Assembly: GCA_025766275.1 (NCBI GenBank)
Contig: JAFKAC010000002.1
Location: 1,054,001 to 1,118,000, forward strand
From: Lactarius indigo
Taxonomy: Eukaryota; Basidiomycota; Agaricomycetes; Russulales; Russulaceae
Reading direction: 5' to 3'
Length of the DNA stretch: 64,000 bases
This document shows, piece after piece, positions 33,244-44,836 of this stretch. Numbering within the stretch: position 1 is the first letter of the stretch; the number at the start of each line of letters is the position of its first letter. A program made the position numbers and the translations under genes. A model generated the notes under the pieces. The model did no database searches. It was given only the letters and a program-made list of their open reading frames with translations, and was not told the DNA's origin.

Positions 33244-34180
33244 TTCCGGGCTCGTGGAGTTTTTTTCTTCATACCCCCCTTTGTCAAACGCTTTCGCACG
33301 CGATTCTTTTCAATCTTCACCACTCCCTACTATACACTAAGACATCCCATCGCCCACTTTACTCCATGCCGTCTCATTTTATCCCCCCCCACTCACCACC
33401 CGCTCTCCCCTTCCTTTTTTTTCTACGCTACCCTGGATCTCATTGCATCTACAACACCCCCACACCCTTAGGTTTTCATTTTCGTTACCCTAAGGTCTGT
33501 CCCACTGTCTATGCAACCAACTCACTGCTCTGTGCAATACTGTGCTTTAGCTACCGACCTACGAACGTTGTACAAACACCACCCTTTTTTTTTTTACCCT
33601 TGCTCTCTCCTACCCATCCAAGGTTCTTGCTTACTTACGCCCCCTGCTTTGCTTTTTCCTATTTTATCCCCTTAGCGCAGCTTCAGTAGTGCCATTCTCC
33701 TTCCCATATCCCCCCCTCTTTTTTTCTTTCTCTCCTTTCCTCATTTTCGTTTCAGCGACGTGCAAGGTGCCCGGTGAAGGAAGGGAACGACAAACAAAAG
33801 AAAAAGGAACAGGGGGAAGATTCACGAAGACCCGCTATATGACAGAAATGCCTGTATCCGTAGTAGTATTAGCCATTTGATATTTTTTCGCGCACGCACG
33901 GAACACGATATTTGTTGTAATTGTTCAGACGTAGTGCGGTCGTAGAAGCAGCAGTAACAAGGTAAGTGGGACCAAGCCAGTGGAGGTACGATTGTCGTAA
34001 TGGACGTAACGATCCCTTACAGCACAAAACCCAAATAGATAGGGCCCTTGTGAATAACAGCAGTCCGGACCTCCAAAGCGAGGTTAATAGGGTGAGTTCC
34101 CAGCAGGTATCTCGAAAGATTACATAGCGTTATCAAATAGTTACAGTATACCTCTGCAATTTGGTGTCAGGAACAACTTG
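33244..34180. other. SKN7 3' region; pyrimidine-rich, no gene
   Basis: About 600 bp of C/T-rich sequence with T runs (33415, 33580, 33720) follows the SKN7 stop, followed by mixed sequence. Open frames here are low-complexity artefacts. Confidence 0.5.
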
Positions 34181-34790
34181 AGCTACTCGCTCCCACTGGC
34201 ATGCCTGGCGACGATGCTGCGGTACCTGTCGCCGACGCCACTTTCACAATTCTAAACCACCCCATCAAAGACCTGGGTGGCACATCCGTCTTCATCGTGG
34301 GCGGCGGACCTGCGCATTGCAAACTGATTTTTTTTCGCAAATGTGCTTTTACATTCCCAATGCGACCGTTCTGACGCGTTTTCAAATTGATGGAATTTGG
34401 CACGCCGAAGACCAAATGGTCACGCAGAACGTATTCATGGGCGCTATGCATTTCACCTGCAAAGCTCCCGCGAATGTCTGGTCTGGGATAAGTTCGTCAA
34501 AACAGCTACATACGTAACACGCACTGCTGCCGTGCGTCAATGATGGGAAAACACCCCTCGGCGTCAACCTCCCTTCCTTTCTCGTCGAGGCAAGATTGGC
34601 TGTCATGCCCGGGCCTTCGCACTCACATTGACTCCCTAATCAAGTCCCTAATCGAAACTCGCCGTCCCTGCATGTTAATCGGATACGCTCCTTCCACCAA
34701 AGCTTATCATCGCTTGTGGGATCCCTCATCGCGTCGCGTCTTGAACAGATTTCACGTATCCTTTATCGAACGTGTTTAAGTACCCTGGGA
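34180..34790 (+). mobile_element. Degraded Ty1/copia-type retrotransposon fragment
   Basis: Broken frames on the plus strand retain sequence typical of the region just after the copia integrase core: CMLIGYAPSTKAYHRLWDPS followed by SRRVLNRFHVSFIE (about 34670-34775). In copia polyproteins the pattern GY-x-KAYR-x-DP-x-RxV-x-F-E is conserved. Upstream pieces (MPGDDAAVPVADATFTILNH; CFYIPNATVLTRFQIDG) are in other frames, so the copy is decayed. No LTRs, reverse transcriptase or RNase H are seen. Confidence 0.5.
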
Positions 34791-35043
34791 AATGGGATGA
34801 ATGGCACCTACCGGATCTAGCGCTTATGAAGTGACTGGCACCCAGTTGTAAGGGCATCGGGAGATAGTGGTGGGCAAGTTCTATTGGTATACTTACTGTA
34901 GTCGTTCGGGGGAACCAGAAGACGCATTGGTCGCTTCGATGAGTACAGTACGTGTCAATTTAAAAGGTGCTACAAATGTGATCGTACATGCAACGTGATC
35001 AACAGGGGATAAATAATATCGGTAGGAGGTAAGAACGGGCGTG

Positions 35044-37662
35044 TCAAGCGAAATCGACTGTGATGCTAGGTATATCATGATTTGGAGGGGCAGTTGAACT
35101 AGGCAGGTCGTCATCCTCCTCATGCACGGCGTCTAAAGCCCCAGGGAGGGACGCTGGCGATGCCGTGACGGAATCAGGTGGAACTCCAGCGTGTTCACTA
35201 ACAATATTTTGATTGTCAGCGAGTGATGTCAACCGTTAGAAAAACACCCTACAGCGCATTCCACGATAAATCGCATTGCAGTTGATGCAGCATATCTGTG
35301 TCGCTCGCGGAGTCCTGTGCTTGAAACTCGAGAAGCGAGGAGATGTGCAAATCGTAAACAGTCTGGAATTTCTCATCGTCCCAGCTAGAATCTCTTCGCG
35401 TGCCATCGGACCACTCGCCTATGCACCACTCGATCTATTATAGAACAAAAGGTCGTCATCATCTGTATGTGTTGAGTATCAAGGCCTAGTGTGAGTGGTC
35501 GTACCACCGTGAGCGTAGTAGCAATGATCGAAATGGGCATTGGAGAAAAGAGTTCGCGATCCACGACCCCAATGTCACCCTCGTTACGAAACCAAGTGGA
35601 GTCAATCGCTCGTTGAATGATGGGGTGGCGATATGGGTCACAACTAGTTCGAGGTTCCTATTGATCGGGCTAGGTCAGTGTTCCTGTATCAACGACTCGG
35701 ATGATGGAGGCGGACAGGATAGGTAAAATTCATGTCTTTTAACAACTCCTGAGCGCGTGTGGCGTTATAAATTGTGCTGGCACGGGCTTGGCTCGTATTG
35801 AAATTATACATGTGTTCCACAAGAGTCGCAAACTTGGGTTTCAATTCGGCGCCCAGCCGCTTACGGATGATTGTGACCTGGGGATCCAACATCTATGTTA
35901 AGACTCGGAAGAAGCGGGTGACGGGGAGTAGAACGTACCTCCGTCCTTGCCTCGGAATCAATCAAGATAAGGTTTTGCACCGTCGCTTGCAAAGGAGCAT
36001 CATCGAGGCGGGGTACCAATCCTTTTGGGTGCTGTCCGGACAAAGTCTGAAAGGTGACACCAGTGTAGTTGTGGGTATCCTGGCAACCAATAGGGCTGCA
36101 TACCTCGAGACTTTCAACATCTAACGACAAGAGGCCTTGTGGGCGCTCAGTATGAGCGTATTTACGTCTTGGGAGAGCATTATAGCGACTCTTGCGGGAA
36201 TTGATAGTCCTCTCCGTTTTATACGAAGTGATACTGGCCTCACTTGGTGCAAAGCTCGGGTTGTATATAAAAGAACCGGCGGAACCTCGAATGTTGTTTT
36301 GCACCTCCGCTTGGATAGTAAGTAAGTCCCGTTTGTCCGACCTCTCATAAATGTCGACCGTCTCTACGGCCCGACCAAGAGATGAGGCTGTACTCAGAGT
36401 GCGGATAGTTTGCCTTGCCTGCCGAATTATTCCCAGGACCTTGGGAGAATTTTTCGATATAATCGCGAGGCGTAGTTTTATCCCGCTCAATGACGCTCGG
36501 ATATGAGAAAATTCCTGCAGTACACCTTCAATCGGAGGACGTCCCATCGGGTTGTCTTGGGTCATCGAGGCGACCAAATCCTCCATGAATTCGAAACCAT
36601 TGTACCTCTGTCAGCGGAAGTGAGATCATTTATAGGGGTAGGAAACACGGTTCCTTGCCTTCATAAATTTCTGTCGTACAAGGTTGCCGAGGTAGTATAT
36701 GTCAGTGTGAAATGGGTTACAACGTTGCCTCGATCGGTGCTCGGGCGCTGACTTGTCTCCACCTCGCAGTGGCTCATCCATTGCATTTCTGGAGGTATAC
36801 TGGCAGGACAGACCAAAGTCAACGAAGTAGTAACGGGGAGGACGTTGCGTCCTGGTATAAGCCTTCGCAGTACCCTCGAAGTTCCTATTCCGATCAATCA
36901 TCACGGGATGAAACCCATTCGGATACATTTGAGACGGATCGAACATGATATTGTAAGCTGTGCAATCGCTCCCAAAATGGTTAGACTTATATCATCACAA
37001 GTTACCGTGGAATTCATACCGGTGGGCGACATTTCGCTGATGCATGAATCGGATGCCCTGCGTGGAGAGAATCAGACATGAATAAGTCATGTAAAATTTG
37101 GTCTCGCCTCGCATATCTGAGTGAAGAAGGCGACAAACTCCGCAAATGTTTGGATCCGTGGCTGGTCGAAAGGGCGCAAAAGTGGAAACACCATCAACTG
37201 TTGAGATCTTTGAGACTCGGAGTGCTTCGACAGTTCTATGACATCCAATAGTGGCACACAGTGATTATCGTGCTCCCTGGAATGCTCTGCAGACGAGAAT
37301 AACTGGTTGATCTTCAATTCACGGGGGCCTTCCATGGGCATGACCTTCTTGAGCATGACTGGACACCCATCTCGTATGCGAATCGCGTCCATTACCGTCC
37401 TCAGCTTACGTTGGCATATAAGGAGACAGACAAGTCAGGAATGCAACACAACACGCACTACGTTGGGTTGACCGTCCTCTGTAGAGAAGAAATCTTTGCC
37501 TGTCCTTAACCAGGACGGTTCCCACTGGGGGTGGTACCGAGGGCGAAGCCTGTAACCCCGCCCCACAATGTCATCGTGGTGATCTCTCCACCAACGCTCC
37601 GACATAAAGAGACGTCCGGGTTCTTCGTAGGCAGAGCTGCTCCCAGCAGTACTTGCAGACAT
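35044..37662 (-). CDS. Protein kinase fused to a DUF6532 domain
   Basis: ATG 37662 starts MSASTAGSSSAYEEPGRLFM. After an intron: VMDAIRIRDGCPVMLKKV (ATP-binding Lys region). Catalytic loop HRDCTAYN is assembled across an intron (Asp and Asn kept, Thr at the usual Lys position), then YYFVDFGLS (DFG) and GGDKSAPEH (APE-like), PFHTDIYYLGNLVRQKFM, MTQDNPMGRPPIEGVL. This is a kinase type common in Agaricomycetes. The frame then runs on through a linker (36586-35861) and canonical small introns into a DUF6532-like region: VTIIRKRLGAELKPKFATLV, TRAQELLKDMNFTYP, DPYRHPIIQRAIDSTWF, PMPISIIATTLTVIEWCIGE, FQTVYDLHISSLLEF. It ends PSITVDFA at 35044. One kinase-domain intron seems to use a GC donor. The fusion could instead be two genes merged by my splice choices, but no stop separates them. 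Confidence 0.68.
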
Positions 37663-38402
37663 CGTGATGTTGTACGCAGAGGTTGGGAGGCGTTCAAAAT
37701 TGGAACTAATTCGTAGTGTGCAGCATGGCTACCTCACCCCTAACATGTGACTTAGCACGTGCACAAACCAGAACCGCTGCGATCTGGGAAGGGTGCGGGT
37801 GCGCATTGTGGAGGGACTTGATTTGTGGAAGAGAAGGGGCGGTGATGGGGCATTAATGAGGAAGGAAGTGTCGCATTGGTCTTTTGAACGCCAGCCTGGC
37901 CACGTTCACGAGAGGGCTTGCGAGAGGGGGTAGACGAGTCCGGATCTCCCGGATCTGGGTACGAACGCTAACCGCCTAACAATTCCACTATCACCGTAAA
38001 TAGTAGTGCTGCCCACTGCCAGACTTCTTCCTCTCTACCAATCGACTTCCTGTCATAACTGCGCCTAGCTCTTGTGAACGCAGTCCGATGTCCACCTTTG
38101 ATCATGCACGTGTGCATCGGAATCCGTGAGAACATTAAATAGCTATTAGTTTTTAATCATTTCTGTGAGAAAAAAATCTGCTTGAGCTGCCATCAAAAAG
38201 GGTCTACCGATAGGTTTTGCTGGGTTTTTGTTTCCCGTACTTGGTACAACGTACTAATTTCTGATTGTGTGGACTCAGCGAACGTGTGCAGACTGGTAAC
38301 TATTATTGTACATTGAGCGTATGACGCCGGGGGGCCTGGCGGAGTGTCGAACAACCTGCTCTCCCATTCCAGCAAGCCCTTCCATGACAGAGAAACAACC
38401 TC
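37663..38402. other. No recognised gene
   Basis: Promoter side of the kinase gene and 3' side of the decayed membrane-protein gene. Only short frames; nothing supported. Confidence 0.4.
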
Positions 38403-39901
38403 AGGCTAGACGGGCTTGAGGACGTCCTCGGAGACCGGTGTATCAATTGCCATAAGACCTGAAGAGGGGGCTGCCCTCTGCAAGGAGTGAGCATATAACC
38501 CCATCCCGCGCTCCCTTTCCGCCAGTGCGAACACGATGGGGATAATGGGAATCAGGCCACTCCCTGTTATATACCCGGAAAGGGAAGAATGAATCCATTT
38601 CTTCGAGTTGGGCTTGCCATCGTCTGTTTTTTTGAAACCATTTGTATAACAGAGATCGCCGTCGTGTTCGTCAAGTTGCACGGGGATAAGGAAGGGACAC
38701 AAGACGTCATATCCAAGCTTCCCAGCGGATTCGACGGTAGCCGCGTTCCAAGGAAATCGAGCAGGTATGGAGACGCGAGGCTGAGGCGCCGCAGCCCGAC
38801 TCAGACAGCTTGGTCAAAAAGTTTGCTGAAAATTTGTTCGCTATGTCCTGTAGGATAGGTGGACAACGCAACTTGTGATAGATCACGTAGGAAAAGCTCA
38901 CCGAATCACCATTCGACTAAGAGTGAATCTCGACGCACTCTATCGCGAGCGCGAGTGAAGAGAGGGGATGCAATAGCCATCCGCGGTCCTCATGATTATG
39001 GAGAGACGGCGTACCACGCCTTCAAGTGCGGTAGGTAACGTCATATTACCACTTTCCATGGACTTGAGCCGGACGGCCGTCTCAGAATAAACTCGGATGA
39101 AGAGATAACGAACATGTTCCCAGTTTCCCCTTCGGCTTCTACGCAGATCCGGACATGCTGTTTCTTCTGGTCCTCATCACGTATCAGCGGCGTACTCAAT
39201 ATAAACGTTGGGTATCCGAATGCAGATATCTGACTTTTCGACAGGTGGAACATCTCGGAGTCCGATCCGTAGAACAGTTTGGGTTGGACGACCTCCTTCT
39301 CGGACATGATCATTCCCGCAATCAGAATGCGGACCCACGTTACAAGAATTCATAAATGGGTATCCTTGGATGTCGTTGGCACTGTCCGCCCCATGTCGTC
39401 CGTGATCTCCAAGGACGCGAGATCACGAATTTTTCAACGAACCGAGCCAACTTTTCTCGCCGATGTTGGTGAAAAGAGTGTTCGAGGCGAGGCCCCTTGC
39501 GCTCCGTAGAACCAGACGTGGATGAGAAGATTCTGTAGACGGGACTATCATTCCCATTGTAGCAGTTCAGGGTTCGGGCGAACTCAGCGAAAATAGTCAT
39601 ATCGCGCCGATTTTCTTCTACTAGTACGTGAGCAAAAAATCGGGAAAGGCAGGCTTCTGTAAAGGCCCCTCGTCTCAGCTATGGGAGGAAATCTCTGTTG
39701 CGTGTGGCTGATTGACTTCTACTCACTGGGGTGGACCACAAAATAGGTGTTGGGAATTCGTCGCGTTGACGCGACTTTCTTGCAAGCTTTCTCGTCCCAA
39801 GGGACTGGGGTGAAGTCACAATTGTCTCCAGTTACTTGAAACACCGCGAAGTGCGCTTTCAAGATATGACAGAACAGAAAGGTCAAGGAAATCAACCTCA
39901 A
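38403..39901 (-). pseudogene. Decayed secreted or membrane-anchored protein gene
   Basis: It starts with a signal peptide (MRLISLTFLFCHILKAHFAV...) and a canonical intron (GTGAGT...TTACAG) leading to FFAHVLVEENRRDMTIFAEF and NDSPVYRIFSSTSGS. Further coding-like pieces are MIMSEKEVVQPKLFYGSDSE, VRICVEAEGETGNMFVISSS, FLRDLSQVALSTYPTGHSEQ, LASPYLLDFLGTRLPSNPLG and a hydrophobic C-terminal segment (GYITGSGLIPIIPIVFALAE) before a short tail ending at 38403. The pieces do not join cleanly. There is an in-frame TGA between LFDQAV and VGLRRL (about 38816), and the frame changes near 39355 and 38695. I do not recognise the family with certainty. Confidence 0.5.
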
Positions 39902-40534
39902 GATTTCTCGGTGGCTATTGCATGGCAGGTTTGCTGACTGTTCCGTCGGTTACGATCAACACTCGCCAGGCGCACCGGAAAAGTGTTGGAATCATGATGA
40001 GTGGCGGCGGGCCGTAGACAGTATTAAGTAAGCTGCAATACAATAACTTGAACACCGGCGGCCACCACAGCACTGGCAGTCAACTTGAACGTCGTAGCAG
40101 CCTCAAGCTGAGCCTCTAGACATCTTGCATCAGTTTGACTACCAGAACAATGGCAAGTCTTTCTACGACGTGGGAAGATTTTCACCCACCCCGATTGCTC
40201 AAAGTGAGGCACAGGCCCGAGTAGCCGAGGAAACCGGACAAGTTGCTGCATGGAGTTCCGTGGCGTTCCGCAACGAGCGTGATGTCCAGACATCTGAGAT
40301 AATGATGGAGCACCTGGGCGCCAAACGGTGTGGATATGCGCTCTTGTCGAATAGTATGGGGCTTTCGAACACCCATGGCGTTAGTCTGGGCCGTGATGCT
40401 TTGGGGACGTTATCCGTAAACCTGGTTTATTTGGGGATCCGGACAAAGCAACACTGCTCTTTGTTGATAACCAGTGCTCAAAGTCCGGACTGGTTACCTT
40501 CTTCCCCACTCATCTCCTTTGACCGACCACCAAC
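39902..40534. other. No gene assigned
   Basis: An open plus-strand frame (40125-40733) overlaps the start of the SET gene in another frame and shows no family. This region is probably the upstream region of the SET gene. Confidence 0.35.
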
Positions 40535-41893
40535 ATGCGTCGTGGATTCCTCGCTGGATTGGACTCTCCCAATTCTCGTCCCAAGTCGTCTAGCGCAAAA
40601 GCACCTCAGCACTCAACAAAAAGGACGCCGCTCGCACCTATCCATCCACCACCCGTCTCCGTCGCAGAGGCGGCGTCGCCCACGACACTTACCCCCATCC
40701 CAAATGGCCATGTTGGCTGCTGCGAGCGCGTAGGACTCTCCGAATTGCTCAAGATCCTTCGAAACGCAGGCGAAAACACTCCCCCGCCCCAGCCTGTTAT
40801 CTTCCAGGTCCCTTCCAAGGCCTCACAACCAGACGAGACCATAACGACCTGCATCACGATACCGGAGGCTCGGGAAAAGCTGCTCTCGAAGGGCCCCTAC
40901 CCGACGATTGACGCGCAAGAAGGATGTCGTATCCGCGTGGTAGACGTCCCCGGGAAGGGAAAGGGCTGCGTCTCTACGGGCGCTATCCCACGGGGCGCAC
41001 TGATTATCCGTGAACGTCCGCTGGTGATCGCTCCAACCGTGATGGCGTTCCCCGGGAACTTTGATCGCATCGTTGCCCATGCCATGCCAGCGGATGCGCG
41101 GGCCGCGCTTCTCTCGCTGAATAACTGCTACGAGGACAAAATCATCGGCGTCCTGCGGACAAACAATTGGGGAATCGGGGCGCTCCCAGGGCACGACGCG
41201 CCATACGGTGGGACCGGCGCAATAATCTCACGTATCAACCACAGGTGCGTCAAGATCTTGGCTTCTGCCAACTACCCCTCTACCCTTTTGCCCTTACGTT
41301 ACCCCATCCACAGCTGTGCGCCCAACGCGCTTTTCCGATGGAACGAAGAGATGTTCGCGGCTGAAGTCCGCGCGCTGCGGCCCATCAGGCGCGGAGAGGA
41401 GGTCACGATGTGCTACGTCCCCGAGCTCGAGGGCTACGCCTCGCGACAGGAGCGTCTGCGCGACGCGTACGGCTTCACATGCACGTGCGAGCTGTGTGCG
41501 CGTCCGGCGCCAGCACGTGCGCTGAGCGACGGCCTGCGCGCGCAGCTCGAGAGCCTCACGTCGCATAGCGACGAGCTCCCAGACGCGCGTCTGTGGGACT
41601 GGGCGCGTGATGCACGTGCGCGCGACGACGCGCTGCTCGGAGCGCTCGAGCAGCAGGTCGCGATTATGGAACAGGAGCTCTACGTTCGGCCCGAGGGCTG
41701 GCTTACGGTCGCACGCGCGCTGGTCAAGATTTACTGCGCGCTTGGGAATACCGTCGCGGCGCGCAGGTGGGCCGTGTGCGCCGCTTCGTATACGCGCGCT
41801 GCGACGGGTACTGATGGTGGTTGGGAGGCGGTCGCGAGAAACCCGGAGCAGACCGCGTGGTGGGGCGTCAGGGTCAAGGCTGGTGCGCGGTGA
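40535..41893 (+). CDS. SET-domain protein (SMYD-like methyltransferase family), copy 1
   Basis: Two exons (40535-41244, 41314-41893) give 429 residues. A proline-rich N-terminus precedes the SET domain, which starts at about residue 140 (VVDVPGKGKGCVSTGAIPRG, LIIRERPLVI). The catalytic signature is assembled over the intron as SRINHSCAPNALFRWN, then GEEVTMCYVPELEGYASRQE. A cysteine-rich post-SET motif (FTCTCELC) and a TPR-like helical C-terminus (WLTVARALVKIYCALGN) follow. No MYND finger is visible in the N-terminal half, unlike animal SMYD proteins. The family methylates lysines on histones or other proteins; the substrate here is unknown. The intron interrupts NHS/C, as in the downstream paralogue. 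Confidence 0.85.
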   Translation: MRRGFLAGLDSPNSRPKSSSAKAPQHSTKRTPLAPIHPPPVSVAEAASPTTLTPIPNGHVGCCERVGLSELLKILRNAGENTPPPQPVIFQVPSKASQPDETITTCITIPEAREKLLSKGPYPTIDAQEGCRIRVVDVPGKGKGCVSTGAIPRGALIIRERPLVIAPTVMAFPGNFDRIVAHAMPADARAALLSLNNCYEDKIIGVLRTNNWGIGALPGHDAPYGGTGAIISRINHRCVKILASANYPSTLLPLRYPIHSCAPNALFRWNEEMFAAEVRALRPIRRGEEVTMCYVPELEGYASRQERLRDAYGFTCTCELCARPAPARALSDGLRAQLESLTSHSDELPDARLWDWARDARARDDALLGALEQQVAIMEQELYVRPEGWLTVARALVKIYCALGNTVAARRWAVCAASYTRAATGTDGGWEAVARNPEQTAWWGVRVKAGAR

Positions 41894-43472
41894 TGTGTTG
41901 CGATATTTTTCTTGGATGCTGCATGTTCTATGGACTATGAACAACTCATGTATTTTTTGCTGATAGATTCGATATGTACATTTGCCTACATTTGCCTACT
42001 ATAGATTTTTTTATGAGAATGATACGCGCGGTACAATCCCACACAAATTGAATTATGCAAGGGATGCCATACCGTGGGCGAAAGAAGTTCCACAGAAAAT
42101 TCAGGGTGATGTCTTGGTATAGCAGGCTTCCTTTCGTTTCCCTGATATCGTCAATGCCGGCATTTCACCCGACGTGAGCAAACTGCAATAACGACGCACA
42201 TTCCTGCGCGCGTGTGATATGCCATTATATCATATCCGGAGATAAAGTAGATCAGGATCGACCACACCATCTATGATAGTACCTTCAAAGCGAGCAAGGT
42301 GGGAAGATAAACACATTAACGTATTTCCCCGACGGGGACGATGGCTTCATTATCGTTAGTTTACACACATTTGTATTATCTACTACAAGGGTCCCAAGTT
42401 TTCACTCTATCAATCGTTGTTGTGTCAGCGCGATGATGTCCGATGTCATCAGGCTTACTTCCATTTCTCGCCATAAGGGATGATTGCTCTTGGGTGGGCG
42501 TAGCACGCGGTGAATTGCCCAATGGAGGTAGCCCGCCTAAGCCATTAAAATGAAAAGCATGATGCATCATCCTGGATGCAATGATCAAACATAACTCCAT
42601 GGATTTGCGCCGTGTCCGGGGTCCCTTGATTTTTAAACCGGCACTGATGGAATTTCACTTAAGGCCTGTGAACACTACGTCTTGCGATGACGATATCCAT
42701 GAGACCGAACGTGCGTGTAACTTGTGGGTTAGGGCATCCATGCATGTGCTCCAGGGTCCTTGCTTGGCATGGAACTACTGAGCGATCGCAATAGTTGTGT
42801 GCGACCGCATCCCCCACAGGCCAGGCAGCGCTAGAATAACTCGGTACTCGAGTGTCCCACAGCACTGTAATAATTACCTGAGCTGCATTACAGTAAAAGA
42901 TCTTACGTATCGTATCAATTGTGAACTTGTGGCTGGCTTAAGTTAGCGCCCACTTACAATTGTTGCGGTTTGTGGGCCGAGAACCGCACCAGTTCATGTA
43001 CTCGGGCGTGACACTATGGTGGCGCTATCCTGACGATGTTATCTCCCACTACGTCTTTAGCCAGCATGTTTTGCCTTCGACTCTACGACAGTCGTCTAAG
43101 ATGCTTCCTTGACGCAAGACAGACTAACTTATTGCTCGGGGTTATGGGTGGGGAGTGGTCACGTGTCAATACGCATTTACCGGTCGTCTGATCCGATCTG
43201 TGGCGGCGGCGAGCGGCGGACTACGAAACGAGGTCCTCCTTTGCGAGTTGCGCGGTTGTCAACACGTCGCACAATGATCGCGCAACCTCCACAATCGCAG
43301 AGCGAGCTTTTGTCTTTGAGAATCATTAGTGGATCATTGACACTGCGGCTGCCACACACTAGGGCATGGTATTTAAGACCAGAAATGCTAGGGTCCTCGC
43401 TCCCGTTCCCGTTCCCGTAATCTTGTTCCCCAAGCCACCACTAAACAATCAGCATCAATCGAATCGTAAGCC
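41894..43472. other. No recognised gene between the tandem SET genes
   Basis: 1.6 kb with short frames only. The frames at 42376-42865 and 43109-43420 lack any protein-family character. Confidence 0.45.
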
Positions 43473-44836
43473 ATGGCCTTGGCAAGCTGTGACCAAGATC
43501 ACCAGCCCTCAACTATTGTCGAAAAACTGCTTGCGGCGGGAAGGCCCTGTTTTCCCGTTTTCGAGGAGCGGCGGCTCGCTGGCGTGCCACCACCTGAGAT
43601 GGGCTCAGCTCCGGATACCCTGGCTATCCCCGATGACCCCGAAGACATCTCAACGATAGAGCTTCTTCCAGAAGGTGCTGCCGCAATGTGGTTGACGACG
43701 CATATTCGAAGCGCGGAGGATATCGTCTTGGCGCGAATCCCTGCATGGGCTGGCGACGCCGCCACTTCCTGTATCTTCCCGCGGCAAGTCAAACACAGCT
43801 GGCCGGAGACCGAATACAAACCAATCGACAAAAGTGAGGCAAGTTGCCTTCGCGTTACGGACATCCGTGGAAAGGGTAAAGGTTGTGTGGCGGCACGCGC
43901 AGGTTCCTCGTGGCGAGCTGGTGGCGCGAGAGCGCGCTCTCCTCATGATGCCACGCACTTTTGTGACCCCTCAGCATGCTGCGAGCACCGTGGCGGGTGC
44001 AATGACACCAAAGCAACGCGCGGCATTCTTTGCGCTGTACAATTGCAAGTCAGCAGACCTAGGCGAAGCACTAGGTATCATACGCACCAACTCGTTCCTG
44101 GTCCCAGGTATGCCAGGCCACAACGTCCTTTACTCGGCAGTTTTCGAGACGTTTTCTCGGATCAATCACAGGTGCGGCCATTTCCCTCTCTGTGCGGTGC
44201 CAAGGTGATAATGAGCAAACTGCCTGCTAGCTGTTGCCCCAACGCGATGTTCAGATGGGATAAAGACACCTTCTCTGGCGAGATCCGAGCGAATGAGACC
44301 CATTTCAGAAGGCGAAGAAGGTCACAATTTCTTACTTTCAGGAAATCTTGGAGCCTGCGGCGGTAACGCACGAGCGTCAAAAATTCCTCTTGGACGGGTA
44401 CAGCTTCAAATGCACGTGTTCGATCTGTGCGCGATCTTCGAAGGCTCGTGCCCGCAGCGACGAGGATAGGCCGATCATCACCATGTCCGTGACCGATATC
44501 GGCGCGTACTATCGGGAAATGGTGTACGACTGGATAACTCGTGGAGGAAATGACCATGCACGCTTGCTGAATTATTTGCACACCATAGAGGCTGCTCTTG
44601 ACCGAGAGATGATATTCTATCCGACACATTGGATCTATCTGGCGCGAGCGGTCGTGATGGTTCGTTGTGCGTTGCGGGAAGCGAAAGCGGCGCGCAAGTG
44701 GGCTCAGCGCGCTGCTCAGCATTCACGCGCTTTGACTGGGTCGGATAGCGGATGGGATGCAATTGCCAGAGAACCGGAGAAGTGCGGGTGGTGGGGGACG
44801 TGGAACAAGCCGCGACTTCGGGGAATTTGGGTTTGA
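43473..44836 (+). pseudogene. SET-domain protein, tandem copy 2, broken by single-base insertions
   Basis: The layout matches the upstream SET gene: GKGKGCVAAR, then RGELVARERALLMM, LGEALGIIRTNSFLVPGMPG and FSRINH with an intron at the identical position (GTGCGG...CTAG). CCPNAMFRWDKDTFSGEI follows, then FKCTCSICARSSKARARSD and a C-terminal helical region ending at 44836. The coding frame shifts three times, each explained by one extra base: near 43897 (GCACGCGCAGG), 44292 (GCGAATGAG) and 44320 (GAAGAAGGTC). Between the lesions the sequence is well conserved, so either decay is recent or these are assembly insertions. It is clearly a tandem duplicate of copy 1. Confidence 0.75.

Noticed and set aside
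33240..33880. Open frames after SKN7
   Set aside because: They translate pyrimidine-rich 3' UTR sequence into Phe/Pro/Leu/Ser-rich low-complexity strings.
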